Positions 56,175-64,000 of a DNA stretch of 64,000 nucleotides are shown piece after piece. The notes beneath the pieces were generated by a model. It was not told the DNA's origin, made no database searches, and saw only the letters and a list, made by a program, of their open reading frames with translations. A program made the position numbers and the translations under genes. Each line of letters starts with the position of its first letter. Position 1 is the stretch's first letter. The stretch comes from an uncultured Erythrobacter sp. (GTDB lineage: Bacteria > Pseudomonadota > Alphaproteobacteria > Sphingomonadales > Sphingomonadaceae), in assembly GCF_947499705.1 (NCBI RefSeq), contig NZ_CANMPJ010000001.1, forward strand, positions 1,833,501-1,897,500, given 5' to 3'.

Positions 56175-58243
56175 TGGTGCAACAGCGGCTCAGTATAGCC
56201 GCTGGGCTGCTCTACACCCTTGAAGATCAGGTCTTTCGCCGCGCTGAAGGCTGCGCCATCCTCGTTGCCGATCAGCGGAACGTAGCTCGGATCGCCAGCG
56301 TTCTGCGCGTCGACCTTCGCCGCCATGCGGGTGAGCGATTCCATGACCATCTCCTCGCTCACGACGCCGTGATGCAGCCAGTTGGCGATATGTTGTGAGG
56401 ATATGCGCAGAGTCGCGCGGTCTTCCATGAGGCCAACGTCATTGATGTCGGGCACCTTGGAGCAGCCTACCCCGGCATCCACCCAGCGCACGACATAGCC
56501 AAGCAAGCCTTGCGCGTTGTTATCGAGTTCATCGCGCAATTCGTCTTCTGGCCAATTGGTGTTCTCGGCCAGCGGGATGGTGAGCAGTGCATCGAGGTCT
56601 GCCGGTTCGGGGAGCCCCTTCTGAATATCGAAAACGTTCTCATGGTGATAGTGGAGCGCGTGCAATGTCGCTGCTGTCGGCGACGGCACCCATGCTGTGT
56701 TGGCTCCGGCGCGCAGGTGACCGATCTTTTCGACCATCATCCGCCCCATCAGATCGGGTGCGGCCCACATGCCCTTGCCGATCTGCGCCTTGCCTGAGAG
56801 GCCGTGCTTAAGACCAATGGCGACGTTGCGCGCTTCGTAAGCTTGGAGCCAAGGCGACCCCTTCATCGCGCCCTTGCGCATCATCGGCCCGGCTTGCATC
56901 GAGGTGTGGATTTCATCCCCAGTGCGATCAAGAAATCCGGTGTTGATGAACACAATCCGGTCTTTCACAGCGTGGATGCACGCGCCGAGATTCGCGCTAG
57001 TGCGGCGCTCTTCGTCCATGACGCCAACCTTGATCGTGTGACGGTTCAGGCCAAGCAAATCCTCGACCGCATCGAACAGATCGTTGGTGAAGGCGCATTC
57101 TTCCGGCCCGTGCATCTTGGGCTTCACGATGTAGATGGAACCGTTCTTGGAATTGCCGTATTTCGCGTGACCCTCGACATCGAGCGCGCTGATCGCGCTG
57201 GTAAAGACCGCATCCATGATACCTTCTGGTATCTCTCTGCCATCGGGGAGCCGGATCGCCGGATTGGTCATCAGATGACCGACATTGCGCACGAACATCA
57301 GGCTGCGGCCTGACAGCTGATGCTCGGCGCCTGAGCCATCCTTGTAGGACTTGTCGCCAGCCAGCTTGCGGGTAAGTGTCTTGCCGCCTTTCTCGAAGCT
57401 CTCTTCCAAATCGCCGCGGATCACACCAAGCCAGTTGGTGTAAGCGAGCAGCTTGTCCTCGGCATCGACCGCCGCAACGGAGTCTTCGCAGTCAGCGATT
57501 GTTGTCAGAGCGCTCTCGATAACAATATCGGCAATGCCAGCCTTGTCGTCGGCTCCCACTGGCGTCGACCGGTCGAACACCACCTCTATGTGCAATCCGT
57601 TGTTTCGGAACAGCAGCCCATTCTCGGTGAAGCCCACCCACTGGCTTTCATCCTGAAGTGTGCCATCGTTTTCGTCTTTGAGGTCGGCCCAGCTCTGGTC
57701 CACCAGCGGTAGCGCCTGGTCCAGAAATTCGCGTCCTCGCGCGATCACGGCGTCCCCGCGCGCCTTGTCGTATCCGCCCGGTTTAGCTGACGGTGCATCG
57801 AGCGCATCGGTGCCGTAAAATGCGTCGTACAGGCTGCCCCAGCGCGCATTGGCGGCGTTGAGCAGGAACCGTGCGTTGAGGATCGGCACCACCAACTGAG
57901 GCCCGGCCATGGTGGCAATTTCGGGATCGACGTTCTGGGTGCCGATCTGGAAGTCGCCCGGTTCCGGGACGAGATAACCGATTTCGCGCAGGAACGCCTC
58001 GTATTCGGCCGCATTGTGCGGCTGCCCACGGCGCTCTACATGCCAGACATCGATCTGCGCCTGTAGGTCTTCACGCTTGGCGAGCAGTGCGGCATTACGG
58101 GGGGCGAAATGGGCCAGCAGCGCCGCAAAACCCTGCCAGAAGCTGCCAACATCTCGGCCAAGCGGAGCGAGCACTTCAGTTTCAAGGAAAGTCGCCAGCC
58201 GCTCATCAATGTGCAGCCCGGCGCGATCAACATGCATGGTCAT
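56147..58243 (-). CDS. glcB: Malate synthase G
   Basis: This protein is 698 residues from ATG 58243 behind gagg. [31 protein letters not shown] begins the G isoform. The TIM barrel contains the inserted domain and catalytic segments, including [20 protein letters not shown] and [14 protein letters not shown], and ends in a cap with [18 protein letters not shown]. It condenses glyoxylate and acetyl-CoA to malate in the glyoxylate shunt. No isocitrate lyase gene is in this window; the PEP-mutase-like enzyme at 10 kb is not a substitute. Confidence 0.97.
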   Translation of the reverse strand: MTMHVDRAGLHIDERLATFLETEVLAPLGRDVGSFWQGFAALLAHFAPRNAALLAKREDLQAQIDVWHVERRGQPHNAAEYEAFLREIGYLVPEPGDFQIGTQNVDPEIATMAGPQLVVPILNARFLLNAANARWGSLYDAFYGTDALDAPSAKPGGYDKARGDAVIARGREFLDQALPLVDQSWADLKDENDGTLQDESQWVGFTENGLLFRNNGLHIEVVFDRSTPVGADDKAGIADIVIESALTTIADCEDSVAAVDAEDKLLAYTNWLGVIRGDLEESFEKGGKTLTRKLAGDKSYKDGSGAEHQLSGRSLMFVRNVGHLMTNPAIRLPDGREIPEGIMDAVFTSAISALDVEGHAKYGNSKNGSIYIVKPKMHGPEECAFTNDLFDAVEDLLGLNRHTIKVGVMDEERRTSANLGACIHAVKDRIVFINTGFLDRTGDEIHTSMQAGPMMRKGAMKGSPWLQAYEARNVAIGLKHGLSGKAQIGKGMWAAPDLMGRMMVEKIGHLRAGANTAWVPSPTAATLHALHYHHENVFDIQKGLPEPADLDALLTIPLAENTNWPEDELRDELDNNAQGLLGYVVRWVDAGVGCSKVPDINDVGLMEDRATLRISSQHIANWLHHGVVSEEMVMESLTRMAAKVDAQNAGDPSYVPLIGNEDGAAFSAAKDLIFKGVEQPSGYTEPLLHQWRQVKKAG

Positions 58244-58365
58244 TAAGGTCCTCACGACACCATTTGAGTTGGGCCTGGGGAGGAGGACGGGTGCGATATG
58301 GCGAAACACTCCGGCATTTGCAACGGGTTGGAACGCCCGAAATTGCAGTCTAGAGATAGTCGCTA

Positions 58366-59559
58366 ATGAAATCCGAAACTCTCGACAGGTTTGACGCTAC
58401 TGCGATGCTGGATCAGGTCCAGTCATGGTGCGCGATCAACACCGGTACCGGCCATCTGGAAGGTCTGGAAAAACAGGCCGTCGCGCTTGCCGATGCGTTT
58501 TCCGCTCTGCCGGGAGAGGTCGAGATGGTCGATCCGGCCCCCGTGACGGGAATCGCCGCCGATGGCAGCGAGTTCGAGAAAGCCAATGGCCAGCACCTCG
58601 TCTTGCGTGTCCGCCCGACCGCCAATCGCCGCATCCTGCTGACCGGGCATATGGACACGGTGTTTCCCAAGGATCACCCGTTCCAGCAGCAGACTTGGCT
58701 GGAAGACGATGTGCTGAACGGCCCCGGCGTCGCCGACATGAAAGGCGGCATCGCGGTGATCCTGCATTCGCTATTGGCGTTTGAGGAGACCGCTTCCGCC
58801 GGATCGCTCGGCTACGATGTGCTGATCAATTCCGATGAAGAAACCGGCTCGCTCGCCAGCTCCGATCTGATCGCAGAAATGGCGCAGGGTAAACTGGCAG
58901 CGCTTACTTACGAGCCAGCTGCCCTGCCCGACGGCACCTTGGCCCATGCTCGCGGAGGCACTGGGAACTATTCGATCACGCTCAAAGGCAAATCCGCGCA
59001 TGCCGGGCGCAATCCACATGAGGGTCGCAACGCGCTTGTCGCCGCCGCCGATCTGATCCTGCGCCTCAAAGCGATGGAGCGGGAAGACATCACCGTGAAC
59101 CCGGCCAAGCTCGAAGGCGGAGGGCCAAACAACGTGGTCCCTGATCACGTAGTGTTGCGCTTCAACATCCGCCCGAAGAGCACCGAAGCGATGGAAGGTT
59201 TTGATAACAGTCTCAATGCTTTGCTGCGCAGCATTGAAAGCGACCACGAGATCACTGCCCATCGCCATGGCGGCGTCACTCGTCCACCCAAACCTGTTGA
59301 TGATCGCGCGCAGAAACTGTTCGATCTCGTACGTGAATGCGGCGCGGAACTGGGGCAGCAGATCAACTGGAAATCGACCGGCGGCGTATGTGACGGCAAC
59401 AATATCGCTGCCTGCGGGGTGCCGGTGGTCGACACAATGGGCGTGCGCGGAGGCTCTATCCATTCCGCCGATGAGTTCCTGATTGTATCCAGCCTTGCAG
59501 AGCGCGCGGCTTTGTCTGCGCGCGTTATCGAACGTCTTTCTCAGGGGGCACTGACTTGA
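58366..59559 (+). CDS. M20-family hydrolase (glutamate carboxypeptidase-like)
   Basis: This 397-residue protein has the M20 metal ligands in order: [28 protein letters not shown] with the general base Glu, and a final His in [12 protein letters not shown] dimerisation domain ([17 protein letters not shown]) is inserted. It resembles bacterial glutamate carboxypeptidases (CPG2 type) and other enzymes that release amino acids from acyl or folyl conjugates. It overlaps astA by TTGA, suggesting a role in arginine or succinyl-amino-acid breakdown. Confidence 0.9.
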   Translation: MKSETLDRFDATAMLDQVQSWCAINTGTGHLEGLEKQAVALADAFSALPGEVEMVDPAPVTGIAADGSEFEKANGQHLVLRVRPTANRRILLTGHMDTVFPKDHPFQQQTWLEDDVLNGPGVADMKGGIAVILHSLLAFEETASAGSLGYDVLINSDEETGSLASSDLIAEMAQGKLAALTYEPAALPDGTLAHARGGTGNYSITLKGKSAHAGRNPHEGRNALVAAADLILRLKAMEREDITVNPAKLEGGGPNNVVPDHVVLRFNIRPKSTEAMEGFDNSLNALLRSIESDHEITAHRHGGVTRPPKPVDDRAQKLFDLVRECGAELGQQINWKSTGGVCDGNNIAACGVPVVDTMGVRGGSIHSADEFLIVSSLAERAALSARVIERLSQGALT

Positions 59560-60572
59560 CCTTTCGCCTGCGCGCCGCGCGCATCTCCGATCTCGAACAT
59601 CTCTATGAAATGGCCAAACTCACCGGCGGCGGCTTCACCAATCTGCCTCCTGATCGCAAGGCGCTTGGCGGCAAACTTGAACGCGCGGCAGAAGCCTTTG
59701 CCAACACCCAAGACGAGCTGGTCGATGAGCAGTTCGTACTCGTGCTCGAAAACCTCCAGACCAAAAAGGTCGCAGGCACTTGCCAGTTGATGACCAAGGT
59801 GGGGCAGCAATGGCCGTTTTATTCCTACCGGCTCAATACGTTGACCCAATATTCGCAGGAACTCGACCGCACGGTCCGCGCCGAATTGCTGAGCCTCGTC
59901 ACCGATCTCGAAGGGTCGAGCGAAGTTGGCGGGCTCTTCCTCCACCCCAACGAACGCGCCGGGGGCCTCGGTCTGCTCCTCGCGCGATCGCGGTATCTGT
60001 TCGTCGCGATGCACCGCCAGCGTTTCGCCGACAAGATCCTCGCAGAGCTGCGCGGTATTATCGACGAACGCGGCGGATCTCCATTCTGGGATGGGGTTGC
60101 CGGGCGTTTCTTCGGCATGAGCTTTCAGGATGCCGACTATTTCAACGCGATCAACGGCAATCAGTTCATTGCTGACTTGATGCCCAAACACCCGGTCTAT
60201 GTCGCCATGCTGAGCGACGATGCGCGCAGTGTAATCGGCGTGCCCCACCCCACCGGCCGCGCCGCAATGCGAATGCTCGAAAACGAAGGCTTCCGCTACG
60301 AAGGATATGTCGACATTTTCGACGGCGGCCCCAGCATGATCGCGCGCACCGACGATGTGACCAGCGTGAAAGGCAGCACGTCGGCAACAATCACCGATGT
60401 CGATCTGCCAGAGGGCGAGCGCGCCATCCTGGCTACCGGTAAGCTGGAAACATTCCGCGCCTGCTATGGCGCGCGCAAGTTTGACAGTGATGGCGGGATA
60501 GCAATCGACGCCGTGGCTGCAGACGCGCTAGATGTGAGCGCTGGTGATACGGTTTGGAGTGTCGGACGATGA
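59556..60572 (+). CDS. astA: Arginine N-succinyltransferase
   Basis: This protein is 338 residues from TTG 59556, coupled to the M20 stop. A GNAT-like fold has FRLRAARISDLEHLYEMAKLTGGGFTNLPPD, SSEVGGLFLHPNERAGGLGLLLARSRYLF and the AstA-specific FFGMSFQDADYFNAINGNQFIADLMPKHPVYV. It succinylates arginine from succinyl-CoA, the first step of the AST pathway. It overlaps astB by ATGA. Confidence 0.95.
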   Translation: MTFRLRAARISDLEHLYEMAKLTGGGFTNLPPDRKALGGKLERAAEAFANTQDELVDEQFVLVLENLQTKKVAGTCQLMTKVGQQWPFYSYRLNTLTQYSQELDRTVRAELLSLVTDLEGSSEVGGLFLHPNERAGGLGLLLARSRYLFVAMHRQRFADKILAELRGIIDERGGSPFWDGVAGRFFGMSFQDADYFNAINGNQFIADLMPKHPVYVAMLSDDARSVIGVPHPTGRAAMRMLENEGFRYEGYVDIFDGGPSMIARTDDVTSVKGSTSATITDVDLPEGERAILATGKLETFRACYGARKFDSDGGIAIDAVAADALDVSAGDTVWSVGR

Positions 60573-61819
60573 GCCTCACCGAAATCAACTTCGACGGGAT
60601 CGTTGGCCCCTCGCACAATTACGCCGGTCTCAGCCTCGGTAATATCGCCAGTGCCAGCCACAAAGGCGATCCGTCCTACCCGCGCGCCGCTGCGTTACAG
60701 GGGCTGGAGAAGATGCGCGGCAACCTGGCGCGGCTTGGTCATCAGGGCTTTCTGCTGCCCCTGCCCCGGCCCAACACCGCGCTCACCGAGACTCTCGCCT
60801 ATGACGGCACTGAAGCCGCGCAATTGCGCGCAGCGCCGTGGTCGGCTTCGAGCATGTGGACCGCCAATGCGGCTACCGTTTCACCCGCGCCGGACACCAA
60901 AGACGGCAAGTGTCATCTCACTCCCGCCAACCTCGTAACCATGCTGCACCGCGCGCAGGAATGGCCTGACACCAAACGCATGCTCGAAGTGGCGTTCGGC
61001 AATCGCGACCACTTTACCGTGCACGACATCGCGCCAATGACGTTCGGCGATGAGGGTGCAGCCAACCACATGCGTCTATGCGAAGGCCATGGCAGCGCCG
61101 GGGTCGAAGTGTTCGTCTATGGTCGCCCCGGCGGCAAATTCCCGGCTCGCCAGCATGAACAGGCCAGCCGCCTCGTCGCCCGCGCGCATGGCCTTGACCC
61201 GGCACGCACTGTCTTCGTCGAACAGAACCCTGCCGCTATCGAAGCAGGTGCGTTCCACAACGACGTCGTCTCGGTCGCCAATGAGCGGGTGTTGTTCACC
61301 CATGCCGAAGCGTTTGCCGATCAGCAGGGTGCCTATGATGCCATCCGCGCGGCGTTCCCTTCGCTCGAAGTGGTCGAAGTGCCGAGCGATGCGGTCAGCA
61401 TCGAAGAGGCGATCCGCACCTATCTGTTCAACGCGCAATTGGTCTCGCAGCCCGATGGGACCATGGCCCTGATCGTGCCCGAGGAATGCCGCGAGAGCGC
61501 ATCGGTCTGGGCCTATTGCGAGCGGATGATGGCCGGAAACGGGCCGATCAAGCACATCATCCCGGTCGATGTCCGTCAGAGCATGGCCAATGGCGGCGGC
61601 CCCGCCTGCCTGCGCCTGCGCGTTGTGTGCGATCCTTCGACCGTCGATCCGCGCTTCCTGCTCAACGAGGCCACGGCGGACACAATCGCAGGCATCCTGT
61701 CGCATTATTGGCCTGAACAGATCGACCCAGCAGACATCGGCTCAGAAACGCTCGCCAAAACGGTGATCACCGCGCGTGCAGCACTGCTCGCCGCGCTTGA
61801 CCTCGCCCAATTGGGTTAA
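60569..61819 (+). CDS. astB: N-succinylarginine dihydrolase
   Basis: This protein is 416 residues from ATG 60569. It opens with NFDGIVGPSHNYAGLSLGN and contains the amidino-hydrolase Cys/His segments (VFVEQNPAAIEAGAFHNDVVSVAN, SMANGGGPACLRLRVV). It removes two ammonia and CO2 from succinylarginine to give succinylornithine, the second AST step. astC, astD and astE are not in the window, so they must be elsewhere or be replaced by other enzymes. Confidence 0.96.
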   Translation: MSLTEINFDGIVGPSHNYAGLSLGNIASASHKGDPSYPRAAALQGLEKMRGNLARLGHQGFLLPLPRPNTALTETLAYDGTEAAQLRAAPWSASSMWTANAATVSPAPDTKDGKCHLTPANLVTMLHRAQEWPDTKRMLEVAFGNRDHFTVHDIAPMTFGDEGAANHMRLCEGHGSAGVEVFVYGRPGGKFPARQHEQASRLVARAHGLDPARTVFVEQNPAAIEAGAFHNDVVSVANERVLFTHAEAFADQQGAYDAIRAAFPSLEVVEVPSDAVSIEEAIRTYLFNAQLVSQPDGTMALIVPEECRESASVWAYCERMMAGNGPIKHIIPVDVRQSMANGGGPACLRLRVVCDPSTVDPRFLLNEATADTIAGILSHYWPEQIDPADIGSETLAKTVITARAALLAALDLAQLG

Positions 61820-61939
61820 CGCGTTTGGCATAGCCGTCGGAGGCGCTTACACTCCATCCAACGTTAACCAAGCAGACCCGCACCAACCCGCCGTTGGCAT
61901 AGGCCTTGCTACTCAAGAGGTTAACGCAAAGGAGACCGC

Positions 61940-62200
61940 ATGCTGCGCAAAATTGGAAGGCTGTTCGTAATCAAGAACCGGTTCGAAGCCTTCGTGATTA
62001 TCTACGCGCTGGCACTCGGCGCGATGACGCGCGGCGCGGCCTACCTGACCGATTATCCCGGCATCGGAGGCCAGCTGCTGTTCCTAGCGACCAGCGGGGC
62101 GGTATTCCTTGGCGGCGCAGCAATCCTCGACGGCCTGAAAGCCAAACAGGAACTGGCCGAAGTGAAGGCGAAAGACGCGGCGGTCGCCGAATTCGAGTAA
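61940..62200 (+). CDS. Small membrane protein
   Basis: This protein is 86 residues from ATG 61940 behind aaaggag. It has a basic N-terminus (LRKIGRLFVIKNRFE), two hydrophobic segments (about 17-36 and 43-62) and a charged C-terminal helix (KAKQELAEVKAKDAAVAEFE). The function is unknown. It follows astB after 120 bases that contain three GTTAAC sites (61815, 61863, 61920) and no clear terminator. It is probably real because of its ribosome binding site and membrane topology. Confidence 0.7.
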   Translation: MLRKIGRLFVIKNRFEAFVIIYALALGAMTRGAAYLTDYPGIGGQLLFLATSGAVFLGGAAILDGLKAKQELAEVKAKDAAVAEFE

Positions 62201-62201
62201 C

Positions 62202-62420
62202 GTGGCAAAGGTCGAGCAAGGTCGCCTATTCGGGCTGCACGGTATGGGCAGCTACACATTTGAGGAGCTGGACAAACTCGCCGACGGATACCTCGCCAGA
62301 GTCCACGATCCAGACAATAAAGATGACCCCAAGTGGCTCAAGCGACGAGCTTCACGGCTAAGAAAGCTGGCCAGGCAAAAAGAGAAGGCGCTGGAGCACA
62401 AGCTCAGATCGTCGAGATAG
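62202..62420 (+). CDS. Small basic hypothetical protein
   Basis: This protein is 72 residues from GTG 62202, one base after the previous stop. It is lysine- and arginine-rich with a helical C-terminus (WLKRRASRLRKLARQKEKALEHKLRSSR) and a short acidic loop. No family is recognised. The close spacing suggests co-expression with the membrane protein, but the size makes this tentative. It overlaps the convergent exported-protein gene by 17 bases. Confidence 0.55.
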   Translation: MAKVEQGRLFGLHGMGSYTFEELDKLADGYLARVHDPDNKDDPKWLKRRASRLRKLARQKEKALEHKLRSSR

Positions 62421-62877
62421 CCTGCTCCTGTTCCTGAGGCGTTTCAGGCGGCTTGATCTTTACGGTCATGGTCGGCCCTACAACAAAGGTCAGGCACCAC
62501 TGGACTGCCCGCCATGCCGCTGCATCGCCGGCAGTCGGTTTGTGGACACGGCAGACATACGGTTTTGTGTCGTCCACCTGCTCTGCACGGCGAATAATTG
62601 CCGTCTTTTCATCGCCTTCCGGTTCGGACAGTCCCGTCATCGCGACCTCAACATCGCGTTCGTCGAACGTGATCTCGGATTCGATCGGCTTGCCTTCTCT
62701 CTCAATGAAGGCATTGACCAGCCCCTCCGCATCTTGCCCTTCACAGGGAAGGTAAACCTCGGCGGCGATGTTCTCGTCCGGCTCGGTCGTCATCGAGAAT
62801 TCTGGGTCAGGGATGGTGCACGCGCTGGCAGAAGCCTGAAGCACGAGCAAGGGAGCCGCGACAGTTAAGGTCAGCAT
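62404..62877 (-). CDS. Exported hypothetical protein with paired cysteines
   Basis: This protein is 157 residues from ATG 62877 (a GAAAGAAGGGG-type site precedes it). The signal peptide MLTLTVAAPLLVLQASASA is followed by CTIPDPEF, so Cys20 may be the first mature residue. The mature part is acidic, with cysteines in VYLPCEGQDAEG, YVCRVHKP and QWCLTFVVG that could form disulfides. No family is recognised. It is monocistronic, with its stop inside the preceding small gene. Confidence 0.65.
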   Translation of the reverse strand: MLTLTVAAPLLVLQASASACTIPDPEFSMTTEPDENIAAEVYLPCEGQDAEGLVNAFIEREGKPIESEITFDERDVEVAMTGLSEPEGDEKTAIIRRAEQVDDTKPYVCRVHKPTAGDAAAWRAVQWCLTFVVGPTMTVKIKPPETPQEQEQAISTI

Positions 62878-62977
62878 TTCAATACCCCTTCTTTCTAATG
62901 AAGCTGATTCGTAGACCGACCAAAGCGGATTGAACAATGATTGCGGGCCGAGATGCTTCGATCCCGACCCGCAATGG

Positions 62978-63445
62978 TTAGATCAACTCCTTTCGGAAGA
63001 TGATCTTGTCATCACCATCCGCATAGTAGTCTCTGATGCGGGCCTCACGCTCGTAACCAAGCATGTCGTAAAACCCCCGCGTCCGTTTAAATTCGCGAGT
63101 GCCCGAGGTTTCGACCAGCAAAATCCGAACAGCTTGACCACCCAGTTCAGCCTCGACGAAATTCATAAGCGCGGCACCTATACCGTTGCCGTGCACATCA
63201 GGATCGACGGCGATCAACAGCAGATTCCAAGTCCCTTGAGTGAGTTGTTCCGGGGCATAGTACGCGACACCGTCCACGCGGTTCTCATCGAAAACCAGCC
63301 AGCGATGCTCGTCGGTTTCTCCGCCGAGATACGGGCCAGTCATTTCCTGCAGCATGGCGGAAGGAAACATCTCATTGCTGTCGACCAGATGGGCGACACG
63401 CGCCAAATCACCCGCCAATAGCGGTCGTATATGTGAGGTTGTCAT
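62978..63445 (-). CDS. GNAT-family N-acetyltransferase
   Basis: This protein is 155 residues from ATG 63445 (an upstream in-frame start adds ten residues). The acetyl-CoA-binding motif A is LLLIAVDPDVHGNGIGAALMNFVEAEL, with the Q/RxxGxG/A consensus here as HGNGIGA. Strand and helix pairs on both sides complete the GNAT fold (RGFYDMLGYEREARIRDYYADGDDKIIF). The substrate is unknown. It stands alone between the exported hypothetical gene and the tmRNA gene. Confidence 0.88.
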   Translation of the reverse strand: MTTSHIRPLLAGDLARVAHLVDSNEMFPSAMLQEMTGPYLGGETDEHRWLVFDENRVDGVAYYAPEQLTQGTWNLLLIAVDPDVHGNGIGAALMNFVEAELGGQAVRILLVETSGTREFKRTRGFYDMLGYEREARIRDYYADGDDKIIFRKELI

Positions 63446-63579
63446 TGTAAGTCTTTCGGTGAATCTTGATCGCAAAAACCTGCAAGCAGAAACAATCGTT
63501 CTGCAGCAGGCAGTTCAGCATTGCCGATCGTCTTAGTGATCAGCGTTTGGGAGCAATTGTGATCAAAAAACCTCGAAAT

Positions 63580-63930
63580 ATGTTGGTGGGGGTTTCTGTT
63601 GCTAGCTACCCCCGGAGCCCCGGAATCCGCTTCTGTTGCCCGGTGGGTCCAACCGCGCTTTAGCTTTGTAAATTCAGGCCGTTAGGCCATCAAATTACGC
63701 TGCGAGAGCGAGTGCTTCGTTATCGTTTGCACTTATGAGTTTTGAACATTTTTACGGGGTACTCAGCCCGGGCAAAAACTACGCTTTTCAGCCCACGTCG
63801 ATCCTAGTTCGGCCCCGTCATTTCCCCCGCGAAAACCGAGGGAGGTGGTGGAGCCGCCGGGTACTGCCCCCGGGTCCGTTGTGCCTATTGCACGCAGCAA
63901 TTTATCACCATAGTCGGTTGCCCGACGCTC
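63580..63930 (-). ncRNA. ssrA: Two-piece (circularly permuted) tmRNA, alphaproteobacterial type
   Basis: On the minus strand, the acceptor piece comes first and ends at 63846 with CGGCTCCACCA. About 30 bases later the coding piece begins at 63816 with GGGGCCGAACTAGGATCGACG. GGGGCCG pairs with CGGCTCC to make the acceptor stem (six Watson-Crick pairs and one G-U). CCGGG/CCCGG just before the acceptor end forms the T-arm-like stem. The tag reading frame lies at 63730-63695. tmRNA rescues stalled ribosomes and tags their products for degradation. The outer ends are approximate; a T6 run at 63570-63565 may mark the transcript end. Confidence 0.92.
63695..63730 (-). other. tmRNA tag-peptide reading frame (ANDNEALALAA, stop)
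   Basis: Reading from GCA at 63730 to TAA at 63695 gives eleven residues, ANDNEALALAA, ending with the hydrophobic ALAA that Clp proteases recognise. This is the proteolysis tag template within the ssrA coding piece. Confidence 0.95.
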
Positions 63931-64000
63931 CTTACATAGCGCTTCCTTGCTAAATTGGAAGTGAACATAGCTCTAGTGCCAGACTCCAAGGTTGCACCCA

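Noticed and set aside
61815..61925. Three GTTAAC palindromes in about 110 bases as a possible regulator array
   Set aside because: The spacing is uneven (48 and 57 bases) and one site holds the astB stop codon. Short AT-rich palindromes occur by chance.
63735..63953. Plus-strand frame of 72 codons that could be read as a small protein
   Set aside because: It overlaps the permuted tmRNA gene on the other strand. Base pairing of the RNA explains the sequence, and the frame has no ribosome binding site.

Overview
The window reads as a chromosomal segment of a GC-rich alphaproteobacterium of the order Sphingomonadales, most likely Erythrobacteraceae. Four things point there: a circularly permuted two-piece tmRNA with tag ANDNEALALAA, an alphaproteobacterial F1-ATPase operon (atpHAGDC without the Fo genes), the DnaA regulator HdaA, and DUF1153 (SciP-like) and DUF2794 genes. 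The placement is inferred from gene content, not from a database search. There are no insertion sequences, phage genes, CRISPR arrays, rRNA genes or canonical tRNA genes, and no gene-free stretch longer than about 300 bases. It is mostly dense core chromosome with a few accessory spots.

Layout. 1-12.3 kb: a truncated transaldolase, DUF2490 and DUF4197 envelope proteins, priA coupled to a TPR metallopeptidase, an iron-sulfur photolyase with a glutathione transferase, a fatty acid desaturase, and a minus-strand operon of DUF1203, ada and a PEP-mutase-like enzyme. 12.4-17.2 kb: two tandem paralogous membrane-anchored trypsin-like proteases, a palindromic repeat element, a TauD-type dioxygenase and DUF1304. 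17.3-22.7 kb: the F1-ATPase operon, interrupted by two unrelated small genes. 22.7-28.2 kb: a PilZ-like protein, a divergent Rrf2 regulator and membrane protein sharing a 50-bp palindrome, a secreted prolyl oligopeptidase and a MORN lipoprotein. 28.3-39.1 kb: a SciP-like regulator, SOUL, HNH and lipoprotein genes downstream of glmU, gph, an exported VOC protein, an SDR enzyme, membrane proteins, DUF2794-cysE, and hdaA with its upstream partner.

39.1-44.6 kb: purM, a purN fused to an MmcQ/YjbR domain, a sulfotransferase, and then the most striking locus, an acid-sphingomyelinase-like lipoprotein followed 10 bases later by an aerolysin-type beta-pore-forming protein. 44.7-48 kb (minus strand): ndk, a lipoprotein, holC, DUF2256 and pepA, with a perfect 30-bp inverted repeat ahead of holC. 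48.1-54.6 kb: the outer-membrane biogenesis operon lptD-surA-pdxA-rsmA, whose lptD end is tandemly triplicated, then an SRPBCC protein. 54.6-58.2 kb: malate synthase G followed by two unknown genes, one with a glycine-zipper membrane segment. 58.4-61.8 kb: an M20 hydrolase with astA and astB for arginine catabolism. 61.9-64 kb: small hypotheticals, a GNAT acetyltransferase and the permuted ssrA.

Recurring features are tight translational coupling (ATGA, TTGA and TGATG junctions) and short tandem duplications that include stop codons at gene 3' ends.
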